From Streptomyces koelreuteriae (GTDB lineage Bacteria; Actinomycetota; Actinomycetes; Streptomycetales; Streptomycetaceae): a stretch of DNA of 64,000 nucleotides. Every line of letters begins with the position of its first letter. The first letter of the stretch is position 1. Location: positions 5,952,001 through 6,016,000 of the forward strand of contig NZ_CP075896.1 of assembly GCF_018604545.1 (NCBI RefSeq), read 5' to 3'. The notes under the pieces were generated by a model. That model was not told where the DNA came from and did no database searches. It saw nothing but the letters and a program-made list of their open reading frames with translations. The position numbers were made by a program, and so were the translations under genes. Positions 44,806-52,857 of the stretch are shown here, piece by piece.

Positions 44806-47800
44806 CGGGCGTCTCTGCTGAAGACGGCGACGTCGTTGCCGAAGGCGCAGGCGAGGAGCCCGTCGTCGCTGAGGGAGAGCGCGTTGCACGGGCCGGGCAG
44901 GTGGATGACGTGGAGGGTGGTGCGCTGTTCCAGGTCCCAGATGCGGAGGGTGTTGTCGGCGGAGCCGGTGAGGGCGACGGGGCGGCCGTCGAGTTCGGTC
45001 AGGGTCACCCTCCAGACCGACCTGGTGTGGCCGGTGAGCGGCTCGCCGAGGGGTTGGCAGCCGGGCAGCTCCCAGATCTGTACGGTCCCGTCCTCAGCGG
45101 TGGTCACCGCGATGGGACGGTCGTGCAGCCGGCCGATGGCGACGTCTCTGAGCGTGTGAGAGTCCGGTGCCTGGCCGAGCCTGCGGCCGGTGGTCACGTC
45201 ATGGACGTACAGCGGCCTGTACGGTGAGCCCGCCGCCATGACCGGGCGCCCGTCGATGACGCCGCAGTCGGCATACGTTCCGAGATCGGGGCAGTCGAAG
45301 CGGTCTCTCAACTCGCCGGTCGCCAGGTCCCACACCCGGGCCGAGCCGTCCGTCCTGCCCGTCACCACGACTTCGCGGCCGTCCATTTCCACACACGCCG
45401 TGAACGACTGGAAGAGGTCGGCCTCGCCCTCGTGCTCCAGGGGCGTGTGGACCGCCCGGCCCGTGGCGATGTCCCAGACCAGCGCGGCGCCCTTCCTGGG
45501 GCTGGAGACAGCGACCGGACGGCCGTCCAGCACCCGGCAGGTCACGGACCTCACCTCGCTGCGGTGGTGGGGGAGCGGCTCGGTGGAGCTGAGGCCCGCC
45601 GACAGCTCCCACCTGCGCATGGTGGTGTCCTCGGACCCGCTGACGAGGATCCGCCGGCCGTCCACCACGGCGTGGCCCACCGCGGATACGCGCTGGGTGT
45701 GCCCGACGATCGGGCTGCCGAAGGACCGGCGGGAGAGATCCCAGATCCGGAGGGTGTCGAAGGCGCTGGTGATGACGACCGGCCGCCCGGCCAGCTCGAT
45801 GCACGCCACCGTCAGCAGGGGGAAGGCGTGGCCGCTGAGGGGCGGCCCCGCCGAGCGGCCGGCTTCGAGGTCCCAGATCTCCGCCGTGCCGTCCTGGTAC
45901 CCGGCGACAACGACCTGTCGGCCGTTCAGCACCGCACATGTCACTGAGGACGCCCAGCCCTCGTGCCCGTTGAACTCCCAGATCATCCGGCCGTTCCCGA
46001 GATCCCGGACTCGTACCCGCCCTGCCCTGTCCGCGCTGACGACGACCGGGCGGCCGTTCAGAACCGTGCACGCCACGCCCTTGTACCAGGGGGAGTGGCT
46101 ACGCCGGTCCAGCCGTTTCAGGCGCCGACGGGTTCTCAGGTCGCAGAGGTCCAGGGATGCCGTCGAGCCGGTGACGACGACCTGGCGGCCGTCCAGCACG
46201 GCGCACGCCAGGGAGTTCACCTGGCCGACGTGCTTCACCGGCTCGCCCACGGCCCGGCCGGTCGCCAGGTCCCACACCCGCACGGTGCTGTCCCAGCCCC
46301 CGGTGACGGCGACCGGGCGGCCGTCCAGCTCCACGCAGGCGACGGCGTAGACGGGCTCGGTGTGACCGCGCATCGGTTCGCCGACCGCCCGGCCGGTTCC
46401 GAGGTCCCACAGCCGTACGGTCTTGTCGCGCGCGACGGACACGGCGACCGGGCGTCCGTCCAGTTCGGTACAGGCCACTCCTTCGATGTCGTCGCTGTGT
46501 CCGGTCATGGCGTTGCCGACGGGTGCCCCCGTGATCAGGTCCCACATCCGTACGGTCCTGTCCTGCGACCCGGTGACGGCGACCGGGCGGCCGTTCACCT
46601 CCGTGCAGGCCAGGGCCTTCACCAGCCCCGTGTGCCCGGTGAGCGCGTTGCGCAGATTGCTCGACAGCCGGGAACCGGACGCCGCCAAAGGCTTCCAAGC
46701 ACGGCGATCCGCCCTCCCGTTGAGCGCCTCGACAAGACGCGGCACATTGAACCGCGCGGCCTCCACCGCGAGCACCTGCCGCCGAGCCGCCGCGTCGAGA
46801 TCACGCAGCACATGCAGGCAGGACCGGAACACCGCGGTGTTCAGCTGCGCCTCCTCGCCCTCCGCCTCCAGCAGACGCGGCATCAACGTCTCGTACTCCG
46901 CGTGCACCAGGTACTCGATATCGGCCAGCAGCGTGTCCAGCAGCCCACCCGCAGCCGCATGCGTCGCCAGGTGCCGCAAGGCATACGGATGCGCCCGCCC
47001 CCAGTCGCGCGCGCCGTCGAGGTGATACGGCACCGCCCCCCGCAACACCACCGTGAACGCCCGATGCGCCCGCCCCGAGTCCTGCCCCTGGCGCAGATAC
47101 TCCGCCATCGACTCGTGGTAGAGCCGGTACACCGACCGCTCGTCCTCCTTCGCCTCGACGACGTATGCCCCGGCGTCCCGCCGCAGTTGGTAGAGGTCGT
47201 CGTTGGTGTACGTCCGGCCGGAGAGCTCCGAGGCGAGTGGGGCCCAGATGTCCTCCCAGGGGAGGCCCTGGCCCTCGGCGTAGGCGAGGGGGCGCAGGAG
47301 GTCGAGGATGCGGTCGGCGTCGTCGGCGAAGCGCTGGTGCAGGTCGTGGTGCATGGCGTCGGCCGCCGCGCGGGGGAGGGAGCGGCGCCAGACGGGGTCC
47401 CGGGGGTCGGGCAGGGCCGGGGTCGCGGCGAGCGTGCCCGCCGTGATGCGGGCGACCAGGAAGCAGTTGCCCGCGGCGTCGGCGACCGCTTCCGCCACAC
47501 CCATGCGCACCCGGTGCGGGCAATCGAGGTACGGGGAGTCCTGGTGGGCGTCCAGGAGGTTGCGCAGCGTGTAGACGAGGACGGCGTCCGGGTCGGCGTA
47601 CCGGTCCGAGTCGAGGTCGACGTGGTCGTCCTGGCACAGACCGAGGGGCCCGAAGAGGTGGGGGCGGGTGCCGAGGAGGAGGCGCAGGTGAGGGGCCGCC
47701 AGTTCCATGAGCGGACGTAAGACCTGGCCGCACAGGGTCGTCGGCGTCGCCGCCTCGTCCAGGCCGTCGATGAGGATGACGTGAGGGCGGTCGGGTGCGG

Positions 47801-49022
47801 GCCGGGCGCCGAGGTGGTTGAGCAGGTCCGCCACCGCCTCCGCCGGCGGCAACCGCAGCGCCGCGCAGACCGCCCGCACGACCTGCTGGTCGGTGAGGCT
47901 CTGCGCGTACACGGTCGTCCCGATGGCCCCCTCGGGCGGAAGCTGATGCTCGCGCAGTCCGATCGACGAGAGCGGCACCGTACGCCGGTACTCGGGGTCG
48001 CTCACCGCCGCCAGCAGACCCAGTACGGCCGTCTTGCCCGAACCCGGAGCCCCGGTGACCACCAGCGCCGGACACGCCTCCGCCGTCGGGTCGCCCAGCC
48101 ACTCGGTGATGTCGTGAAGCGCCCGGTGACGGCCCGAGAACCACCAGCCCACCTTGCTCGGATCGCTGTGCCCCATCGCCCGCCGCAGCAGCCGCGACCG
48201 GAACTCCACGTCCCGGCGCTTGTCCTGCTCGTCCCACTCGGCGGCCTGTTGCAGCGCCAAGTCCGTGTGGGAGAGGCGCTGGCTGTGCTTCGCGTTGGGC
48301 AGGAACGGCGGGATCTCACCGGTCAGCCCGATGATCTCCAGGCCGATGTGCTGGAAGTCCGGGCGTTTGGGGTTGGTGCGCGTGGCGTTCACGACCGCGT
48401 CCAGGGCCAGCAGCGGCGGGGTGTAACCGGCCGTGGCGAGGCTGGTCACCGCCTCCGTCAGCAGTTCCGGGAAGGCGCCCGTCCGCGCCAGTTCCCGGGG
48501 CTGCGCCGAGGTGATGACCGCAAGACCGGACTCCTCCTCCCGCCAGTCGCTCTTCCAACGGGACATCGCGGCCAGCAACTCGTTGCCGCCCTGCCCGGAG
48601 AAGCACGTGTCGAGCATCAGCAGCAGCCGCCGTACCTGCGTCCCGGCGAGGATCTTGCGCGCCAGCGTGCCGGGCAGCAGCGCGTCGTAGAGGTCGTCGG
48701 GCTCGGTGTCGGCGGTGAGCAGGACATAGTCGCCGTTGTCGAGGATCTCCCCGTGCCCCGCGATGTACACGGCGACGATGTCGTCCGGGCGGCGGTCCGG
48801 GGCACGGCAGAATTCACGCAACTCGCGCAGCAGTTGCGGCTTGGTCGGGTTCAGCCCCAGGTCGGACACGTGGGTGTAGCCGAGCGTTCCGGTGAACAGC
48901 TCCACCACCTTGCGACGGGCCTCCACCAGTCCGGGCCGGTCCCACTCCAGCTCCGCCGCCGCGTTCGGGTAGTGGCTGACCGCGGTCGCGATGAGGAAGC
49001 GCCGGGGCTCGGGCCCGCTCAT
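44793..49022 (-). CDS. caspase-like/STAND NTPase/WD40 protein
   Basis: 1409 aa from ATG 49022, overlapping the stop of the hydrolase gene (ATGA). Residues about 8-240 form a caspase-like peptidase: AVYIAGHGEI (His90) and LLMLDTCFSGQGG (Cys140) give the catalytic dyad. Residues about 290-600 form a NACHT/STAND NTPase with Walker A GAPGSGKT (324-331) and Walker B VILIDGLDEA (415-424), followed by a helical region with YRLYHESMAEYL. From about 790 come 14 WD40-type repeats (GHTG...DGRPVAVTGS...VRMWDL), enough for two seven-blade propellers. The layout is that of a signal-activated protease of the STAND conflict class: propeller senses, NTPase oligomerises, caspase cuts. Confidence 0.9.
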   Translation of the reverse strand: MSGPEPRRFLIATAVSHYPNAAAELEWDRPGLVEARRKVVELFTGTLGYTHVSDLGLNPTKPQLLRELREFCRAPDRRPDDIVAVYIAGHGEILDNGDYVLLTADTEPDDLYDALLPGTLARKILAGTQVRRLLLMLDTCFSGQGGNELLAAMSRWKSDWREEESGLAVITSAQPRELARTGAFPELLTEAVTSLATAGYTPPLLALDAVVNATRTNPKRPDFQHIGLEIIGLTGEIPPFLPNAKHSQRLSHTDLALQQAAEWDEQDKRRDVEFRSRLLRRAMGHSDPSKVGWWFSGRHRALHDITEWLGDPTAEACPALVVTGAPGSGKTAVLGLLAAVSDPEYRRTVPLSSIGLREHQLPPEGAIGTTVYAQSLTDQQVVRAVCAALRLPPAEAVADLLNHLGARPAPDRPHVILIDGLDEAATPTTLCGQVLRPLMELAAPHLRLLLGTRPHLFGPLGLCQDDHVDLDSDRYADPDAVLVYTLRNLLDAHQDSPYLDCPHRVRMGVAEAVADAAGNCFLVARITAGTLAATPALPDPRDPVWRRSLPRAAADAMHHDLHQRFADDADRILDLLRPLAYAEGQGLPWEDIWAPLASELSGRTYTNDDLYQLRRDAGAYVVEAKEDERSVYRLYHESMAEYLRQGQDSGRAHRAFTVVLRGAVPYHLDGARDWGRAHPYALRHLATHAAAGGLLDTLLADIEYLVHAEYETLMPRLLEAEGEEAQLNTAVFRSCLHVLRDLDAAARRQVLAVEAARFNVPRLVEALNGRADRRAWKPLAASGSRLSSNLRNALTGHTGLVKALACTEVNGRPVAVTGSQDRTVRMWDLITGAPVGNAMTGHSDDIEGVACTELDGRPVAVSVARDKTVRLWDLGTGRAVGEPMRGHTEPVYAVACVELDGRPVAVTGGWDSTVRVWDLATGRAVGEPVKHVGQVNSLACAVLDGRQVVVTGSTASLDLCDLRTRRRLKRLDRRSHSPWYKGVACTVLNGRPVVVSADRAGRVRVRDLGNGRMIWEFNGHEGWASSVTCAVLNGRQVVVAGYQDGTAEIWDLEAGRSAGPPLSGHAFPLLTVACIELAGRPVVITSAFDTLRIWDLSRRSFGSPIVGHTQRVSAVGHAVVDGRRILVSGSEDTTMRRWELSAGLSSTEPLPHHRSEVRSVTCRVLDGRPVAVSSPRKGAALVWDIATGRAVHTPLEHEGEADLFQSFTACVEMDGREVVVTGRTDGSARVWDLATGELRDRFDCPDLGTYADCGVIDGRPVMAAGSPYRPLYVHDVTTGRRLGQAPDSHTLRDVAIGRLHDRPIAVTTAEDGTVQIWELPGCQPLGEPLTGHTRSVWRVTLTELDGRPVALTGSADNTLRIWDLEQRTTLHVIHLPGPCNALSLSDDGLLACAFGNDVAVFSRDARQLS

Positions 49023-49852
49023 GCCAGGCCCTCCGCCACCGCCGCGCCCGTCTCCTTCGCCGTCAGATAGAGCGTGGCGTCGTGCGCGTGCGAGCCGTTG
49101 TGTACGACCTTGCCGACGACGTTCGCCCCGAAGAACAGCGAGAGGTCCTTCACGGCCGCCACGACATCGCCCTCGTCGACGATGTTCGTCCACGACGCCG
49201 TCCCGGGCCAGGTCTCCGGCCCGGGACGCAGCCGGTCGACGACCATCCGCATCCCCAGCGGCGACCCCAGCGTCACCAACGCCCGCACCCCGTGCCCTTC
49301 GAGCGCGCACAGCGCCTCGAAGGCGACGACCGAGCCCAGCGAGTGCGCCACCACCACCCGTGTGTCGGGGCCTATCGCCTCCTCGACCCGGCTCCGGGCC
49401 GCCGCCCGCAGCTCCCCGTCCAGCAGATAGCGGCGGACCTGTTTCAGGTCGAAGACCAGCCCCCGCAGGGTCACATCGGCGAAGTAGCGCGAGTGCTGGA
49501 GGACGCGCAGGGCCGCCTGCACGGCACGCGGGGAGCGGACCAGCGTGTCCCCACCGGGCGGGGGCACGCCCGGATCGACCCGTGCCGCCTCCGCCCACCA
49601 CTCCAGCAGCAGCTCCGACTCGAACCCGTCCTCCACGTCCTTCGCCGTGAACATCGGGTCGCCGACGGCCAGGGTGTGCCCGGGGGGCCGGAACAGATCG
49701 CCGTAGAACGCCATCCGCAGGTCACCGGGGGTGAGTTCCGGACCGCCCGCCAGGTCGAGCCCGTCGGCGAGCGCCGGCTCCCACTCCTTCAGCAGCGTCT
49801 TGCTCCCCAGCCGCTGCTTCCCCACCCCGTGCACACCAACGATCCGCGCCAT
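49019..49852 (-). CDS. alpha/beta-hydrolase (lipase/esterase-like), partner of the caspase-STAND gene
   Basis: 277 aa from ATG 49852. The fold is shown by VGVHGVGKQ (oxyanion strand, residues 5-13) and VVVAHSLGSVVAFEAL with nucleophile Ser171 (AHSLG). A later Asp/His pair is suggested by NIVDEGDVVAAV and VVHNGSHAHDATLY. There is no signal peptide, so it acts in the cytoplasm. The stop overlaps the start of the caspase-STAND-WD40 gene by 4 bp, so the two are made together. The hydrolase could be the partner effector or a substrate of the caspase. Similar hydrolases are annotated as PGAP1-like or serine esterases. Confidence 0.8.
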   Translation of the reverse strand: MARIVGVHGVGKQRLGSKTLLKEWEPALADGLDLAGGPELTPGDLRMAFYGDLFRPPGHTLAVGDPMFTAKDVEDGFESELLLEWWAEAARVDPGVPPPGGDTLVRSPRAVQAALRVLQHSRYFADVTLRGLVFDLKQVRRYLLDGELRAAARSRVEEAIGPDTRVVVAHSLGSVVAFEALCALEGHGVRALVTLGSPLGMRMVVDRLRPGPETWPGTASWTNIVDEGDVVAAVKDLSLFFGANVVGKVVHNGSHAHDATLYLTAKETGAAVAEGLA

Positions 49853-49883
49853 CGCACCCGTCCCCCGAGCTCAGCAGGACCCT

Positions 49884-50294
49884 TCACTCTAGGGCGACGG
49901 CCCCGGCCCCGCATTCGAACCACACGGTCTTCCCACCGTCACGCCACACCGACACGCCCCACTTGTCGGCCATCGCGTCGAGCAGGAGCAGTCCCCGGCC
50001 GCTCTCGGACTCCGGGTCCTGCCGGGGCGGGGGTACGGGCAGTCGGTTGCTGCCGTCCGACACCTCCACGCGCACGCCGTGCGGCTGCCGCAGCAACAGC
50101 AGGGTGCAGCGCCGGTCCGGGACGTGCCGTACGACGTTGGCGAGCAGTTCGGTGACGCCGAGTTCGACGGCGTCGGACAGCTCGGGCATGCGCCACTCTT
50201 CGAGGAAGGAGCGGGCGATACGGCGGATGTGCTGGGCGGCGTGTTCACCGACGGTGAGCCGGATCGTGTACTGGGCGGGAAAGTATTCATTCAC
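49884..50294 (-). CDS. RsbW-like ATP-binding (HATPase) protein
   Basis: 136 aa from GTG or ATG 50294. The HATPase_c fold of anti-sigma factor kinases is seen: ELGVTELLANVVRHVPDRRC (N-box), VRVEVSDGSNRLP (G1-like) and ESGRGLLLLDAMADKWGV (G2). It would bind ATP and a sigma or anti-sigma partner; Streptomyces has dozens of such proteins. It starts 94 bp from a divergent Scr1-like regulator, a very common Streptomyces pairing, and ends 31 bp before the hydrolase gene on the same strand, so readthrough into the caspase module is possible. Confidence 0.85.
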   Translation of the reverse strand: MNEYFPAQYTIRLTVGEHAAQHIRRIARSFLEEWRMPELSDAVELGVTELLANVVRHVPDRRCTLLLLRQPHGVRVEVSDGSNRLPVPPPRQDPESESGRGLLLLDAMADKWGVSVWRDGGKTVWFECGAGAVALE

Positions 50295-50387
50295 AGGACG
50301 AGGCTGACGTGCGGTGACTACCCTCGGCTACGGAACGGATACAACCGGTCCTGTAGTGGGCCGTGTTGCGTGAGAGGGGCTACTGCC

Positions 50388-51236
50388 GTGACCCACATCA
50401 ACGCCCTTGACCCGGGTGCGTCCCCCTTGGATTACTACGGCTTCGAGCTGAGGCGGCACAGAGAGGCGGCCGGGCTGACGCAGAAACAGCTCGGGGAGAT
50501 CGTCAACTACACCGGCTCGCTCGTCGGCCAGATCGAAACGGCCCGGAAGCTCCCGACGCCGGAGTTCAGTCAACGGGCGGATGCGGCGCTGGAGACGGGA
50601 GGGCAGTTGTCCCGACTGGTCGACCTGGTGCTGCGTAGCCAACTTCCGGCCTGGTTTCAGCAGGTGGCGGAGCTCCAGGCGAGAGCAGTGGAGATCTGCT
50701 CCTTCGAGGCGCTCATGGTCCAGGGCCTGCTCCAGACCCGTGCGTACGCGTGTGCCGTGCTCGGTGTGCTGGACAAGAGCAACCTCGAAGACCGCACCGC
50801 CGTACGACTGGCGCGCCAGGGCATCTTCGAGAAGGAGGAGCCGCCTGTCTTCTGGGCGATCCTCAGCGAGGCCGCACTGTACCTGGAGGTCGGCGGCCGG
50901 GAGACCATGCGCGAGCAACTCGCCCACCTGTTGTCCTTCGAGTACAACCCTCGGATCAACATCCAGGTGCTGCCGTTCTCGGCCGGAGCACACGCGGGAC
51001 TGCAAGGCTCGTTCGACGTCTACCGCTTCGCGAGCGACCCGGCCATCGTCTACACGGAGGGCTACGGCAGCGGGCATCCCACCGCGAATCCGGACACCGT
51101 CAAGGACTGCTCGCTCCGTTACGATCATCTTCAGGCCGCCGCGCTCTCCCTCAGGGATTCGGCGGAGTTGATGCGGCGAGTGATGGAGGAACGCTATGGC
51201 GAGCAACGCGATTCCGACGGGGATCCGGTGGCGTAA
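50388..51236 (+). CDS. Scr1-like XRE/DUF5753 transcriptional regulator
   Basis: 282 aa from GTG 50388, with GAGAGGGG upstream; the open frame before it lies over the divergent HATPase gene. An XRE helix-turn-helix (about 22-75: RHREAAGLTQKQLGEIV ... GSLVGQIETARKLPTP) is followed by DUF5753 with VQGLLQTRAYACAVL and PRINIQVLPFSAGAHAG. The overlapping downstream DUF397 gene is the expected partner; the Scr1-Scr2 pair of S. coelicolor has been described as a toxin-antitoxin-like system. It is divergent from the RsbW-like gene. Confidence 0.9.
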   Translation: MTHINALDPGASPLDYYGFELRRHREAAGLTQKQLGEIVNYTGSLVGQIETARKLPTPEFSQRADAALETGGQLSRLVDLVLRSQLPAWFQQVAELQARAVEICSFEALMVQGLLQTRAYACAVLGVLDKSNLEDRTAVRLARQGIFEKEEPPVFWAILSEAALYLEVGGRETMREQLAHLLSFEYNPRINIQVLPFSAGAHAGLQGSFDVYRFASDPAIVYTEGYGSGHPTANPDTVKDCSLRYDHLQAAALSLRDSAELMRRVMEERYGEQRDSDGDPVA

Positions 51237-51483
51237 GTCCAGCTACAGCGGCGATCAAGGCGGCAACTGCGTCGAATGCGCGCCGATCGGGGCCCTGGCC
51301 TGGCGCGCGTCGACATACAGCAGCGATCAGGGCGGCAACTGCATCGAGATCGCCGAAACCCCCCACACCACCATCGCCATACGCGACTCCAAGAACCCGG
51401 CGGGACCGATCCTCACCCTCGACCCCGCCGCGTTCACGACCTTCGTCAACTGGACGACGACGGACGGCGACTACAGCCTCTGA
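51196..51483 (+). CDS. DUF397 protein with duplicated core
   Basis: 95 aa from ATG 51196 (GGAGG upstream, overlapping the regulator stop by 41 bp, so coupled). The DUF397 core appears twice: WRKSSYSGDQGGNCVECAP (about 12-30) and WRASTYSSDQGGNCIEIAE (about 37-55). The standard C-terminal part follows once (AIRDSKNPAGPILTLDPAAFTTFV). Single-core DUF397 proteins of 60-70 aa are usual, so this one carries an internal duplication. The family is the small partner (Scr2-like) of XRE/DUF5753 regulators. The 3' end overlaps the convergent thiolase by 13 bp. Confidence 0.9.
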   Translation: MASNAIPTGIRWRKSSYSGDQGGNCVECAPIGALAWRASTYSSDQGGNCIEIAETPHTTIAIRDSKNPAGPILTLDPAAFTTFVNWTTTDGDYSL

Positions 51484-52640
51484 ATGATCGTGCCGGTGGC
51501 CAAACCGCCCCCCGCACACATGGTGATCAGCGCGAACTCCTTGTCCGTGCGCTCCAGTTCATGAAGCGCCGTCGTGATGAGCCGGGCCCCGGTGGCTCCC
51601 ACCGGGTGCCCGAGTGCGATCGCACCGCCGTTGACGTTCACCTTCTCCAGGCCCTGCTCGAAGACCTGCGCCCAGCTCAGGACGACGGACGCGAACGCCT
51701 CGTTGATCTCGACGAGGTCGATGTCCTTCAGGGACATCCCGGCCTTGCCCAACACGGCGTTCGTCGCGTCGATCGGCCCGTCCAGATGGAAGTGCGGGTC
51801 GGCTCCCACCAGCGCCTGGGCCACGATCCGCGCCCGAGGCCGCAGCTTCAACGCACGAGCCATCCTCTTCGACGCCCACATGATCGCCGCCGCCCCGTCG
51901 GAGATCTGCGACGAGTTGCCGGCCGTATGCACCGCCGTAGGCATGATCGGCTTCAGGGAGGCCAGCGCTTCCGCCGACGTGTCGCGCAGACCCTCGTCCT
52001 TGTCGACCAGGCGCCACATGCCCTGCCCGGCGTGCTGCTCCTCCTCCGTCGTCGGGACCTGGACGGCGAAGGTCTCTCGTTTGAAGCGTTCCTCCGCCCA
52101 GGCGTGGGCGGCCCGTTCCTGGGAGGCGAGCCCGAGGGCGTCGACGTTCTCGCGGGTCAGGCCCCGGTGGCGGGCGATGCGCTCGGCTGCCTCGAACTGG
52201 TTCGGGAGGTCGACGTTCCACTCGTCGGGGAACGGCTTCCCGGGCCCGTGCTTGGAGCCCGACCCCAGCGGCACCCGGGACATCGACTCCACGCCGCAGG
52301 AGATACCGACGTCGATCACGCCGGCGGCGACCATGTTGGCCAGCATGTGGGAGGCCTGCTGGGAGGACCCGCACTGCGCGTCGACGGTCGTCGCGGCCGT
52401 CTCGTAGGGCAGCCCCATCGTGAGCCAGGCCGTGCGCGCGGGGTTCATGGACTGCTCGCCGGCGTGGGTGACCGTACCGCCGACGATCTGTTCGACGCAG
52501 TCGGCGGGGATGCCGGTGCGGCCCAGGAGTTCACGGTAGGTCTCACCCAGCAGGTAGGACGGGTGCAGATGGGCGAGCGCGCCGCCGCGCTTGCCGATCG
52601 GGGTGCGTACGGCTTCGACGATCACGGGTTCGGCAGCCAT
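51471..52640 (-). CDS. fadA5: steroid 3-ketoacyl-CoA thiolase
   Basis: 389 aa from ATG 52640. Thiolase active-site residues are present: nucleophilic Cys90 in VDAQCGSSQQASH, His in NVNGGAIALGHPVGATGAR, and the second Cys in LITMCAGGGLATGTII. The sequence follows FadA5 of Mycobacterium tuberculosis closely as I remember it (PVIVEAVRTPIGKRGG, WNVDLPNQFEAAERIARHRG, AQALVGADPHFHLDGP), which shortens the cholesterol side chain by beta-oxidation. It is divergent from cyp125, the same partner as in mycobacteria, and KstR-like sites lie between them. Orthology is inferred from memory, not alignment. Confidence 0.85.
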   Translation of the reverse strand: MAAEPVIVEAVRTPIGKRGGALAHLHPSYLLGETYRELLGRTGIPADCVEQIVGGTVTHAGEQSMNPARTAWLTMGLPYETAATTVDAQCGSSQQASHMLANMVAAGVIDVGISCGVESMSRVPLGSGSKHGPGKPFPDEWNVDLPNQFEAAERIARHRGLTRENVDALGLASQERAAHAWAEERFKRETFAVQVPTTEEEQHAGQGMWRLVDKDEGLRDTSAEALASLKPIMPTAVHTAGNSSQISDGAAAIMWASKRMARALKLRPRARIVAQALVGADPHFHLDGPIDATNAVLGKAGMSLKDIDLVEINEAFASVVLSWAQVFEQGLEKVNVNGGAIALGHPVGATGARLITTALHELERTDKEFALITMCAGGGLATGTIIQRL

Positions 52641-52670
52641 GGGTGCGGGTCCTCTCCGGGAGGCTACGCG

Positions 52671-52692
52671 GAACTAGTACGCGTTCTAGTTC
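52671..52692. promoter_or_regulatory. KstR-like operator 1 between fadA5 and cyp125
   Basis: Perfect inverted repeat GAACTAG - 8 bp - CTAGTTC. Its central 14-mer TAGTACGCGTTCTA (52675-52688) differs at one position from the KstR pattern TnnAACnnGTTnnA. It lies 31 bp upstream of the fadA5 start and in the divergent region with cyp125. Confidence 0.65.
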
Positions 52693-52772
52693 TGTCAGCA
52701 GTGTGCTGAGCGCCACTCGGTGACCGCAAGGGTCGTGCGGGCAATTGAGGGGTCCATGCCTCTTGCTAGTTG

Positions 52773-52787
52773 TAGAACCCGTTACTA
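52773..52787. promoter_or_regulatory. KstR-like operator 2, upstream of cyp125
   Basis: TAGAACCCGTTACTA resembles TAGAACnnGTTCTA with one inserted base in the right half. It lies about 70 bp upstream of the cyp125 start, near the likely transcription start. Confidence 0.5.
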
Positions 52788-52857
52788 CCGTCACCGCAAC
52801 TCCGCACAGCTGATGGGCCGTCAGAACAAGAGTCGGTACGAGTGGTGGGAGCCGCCC

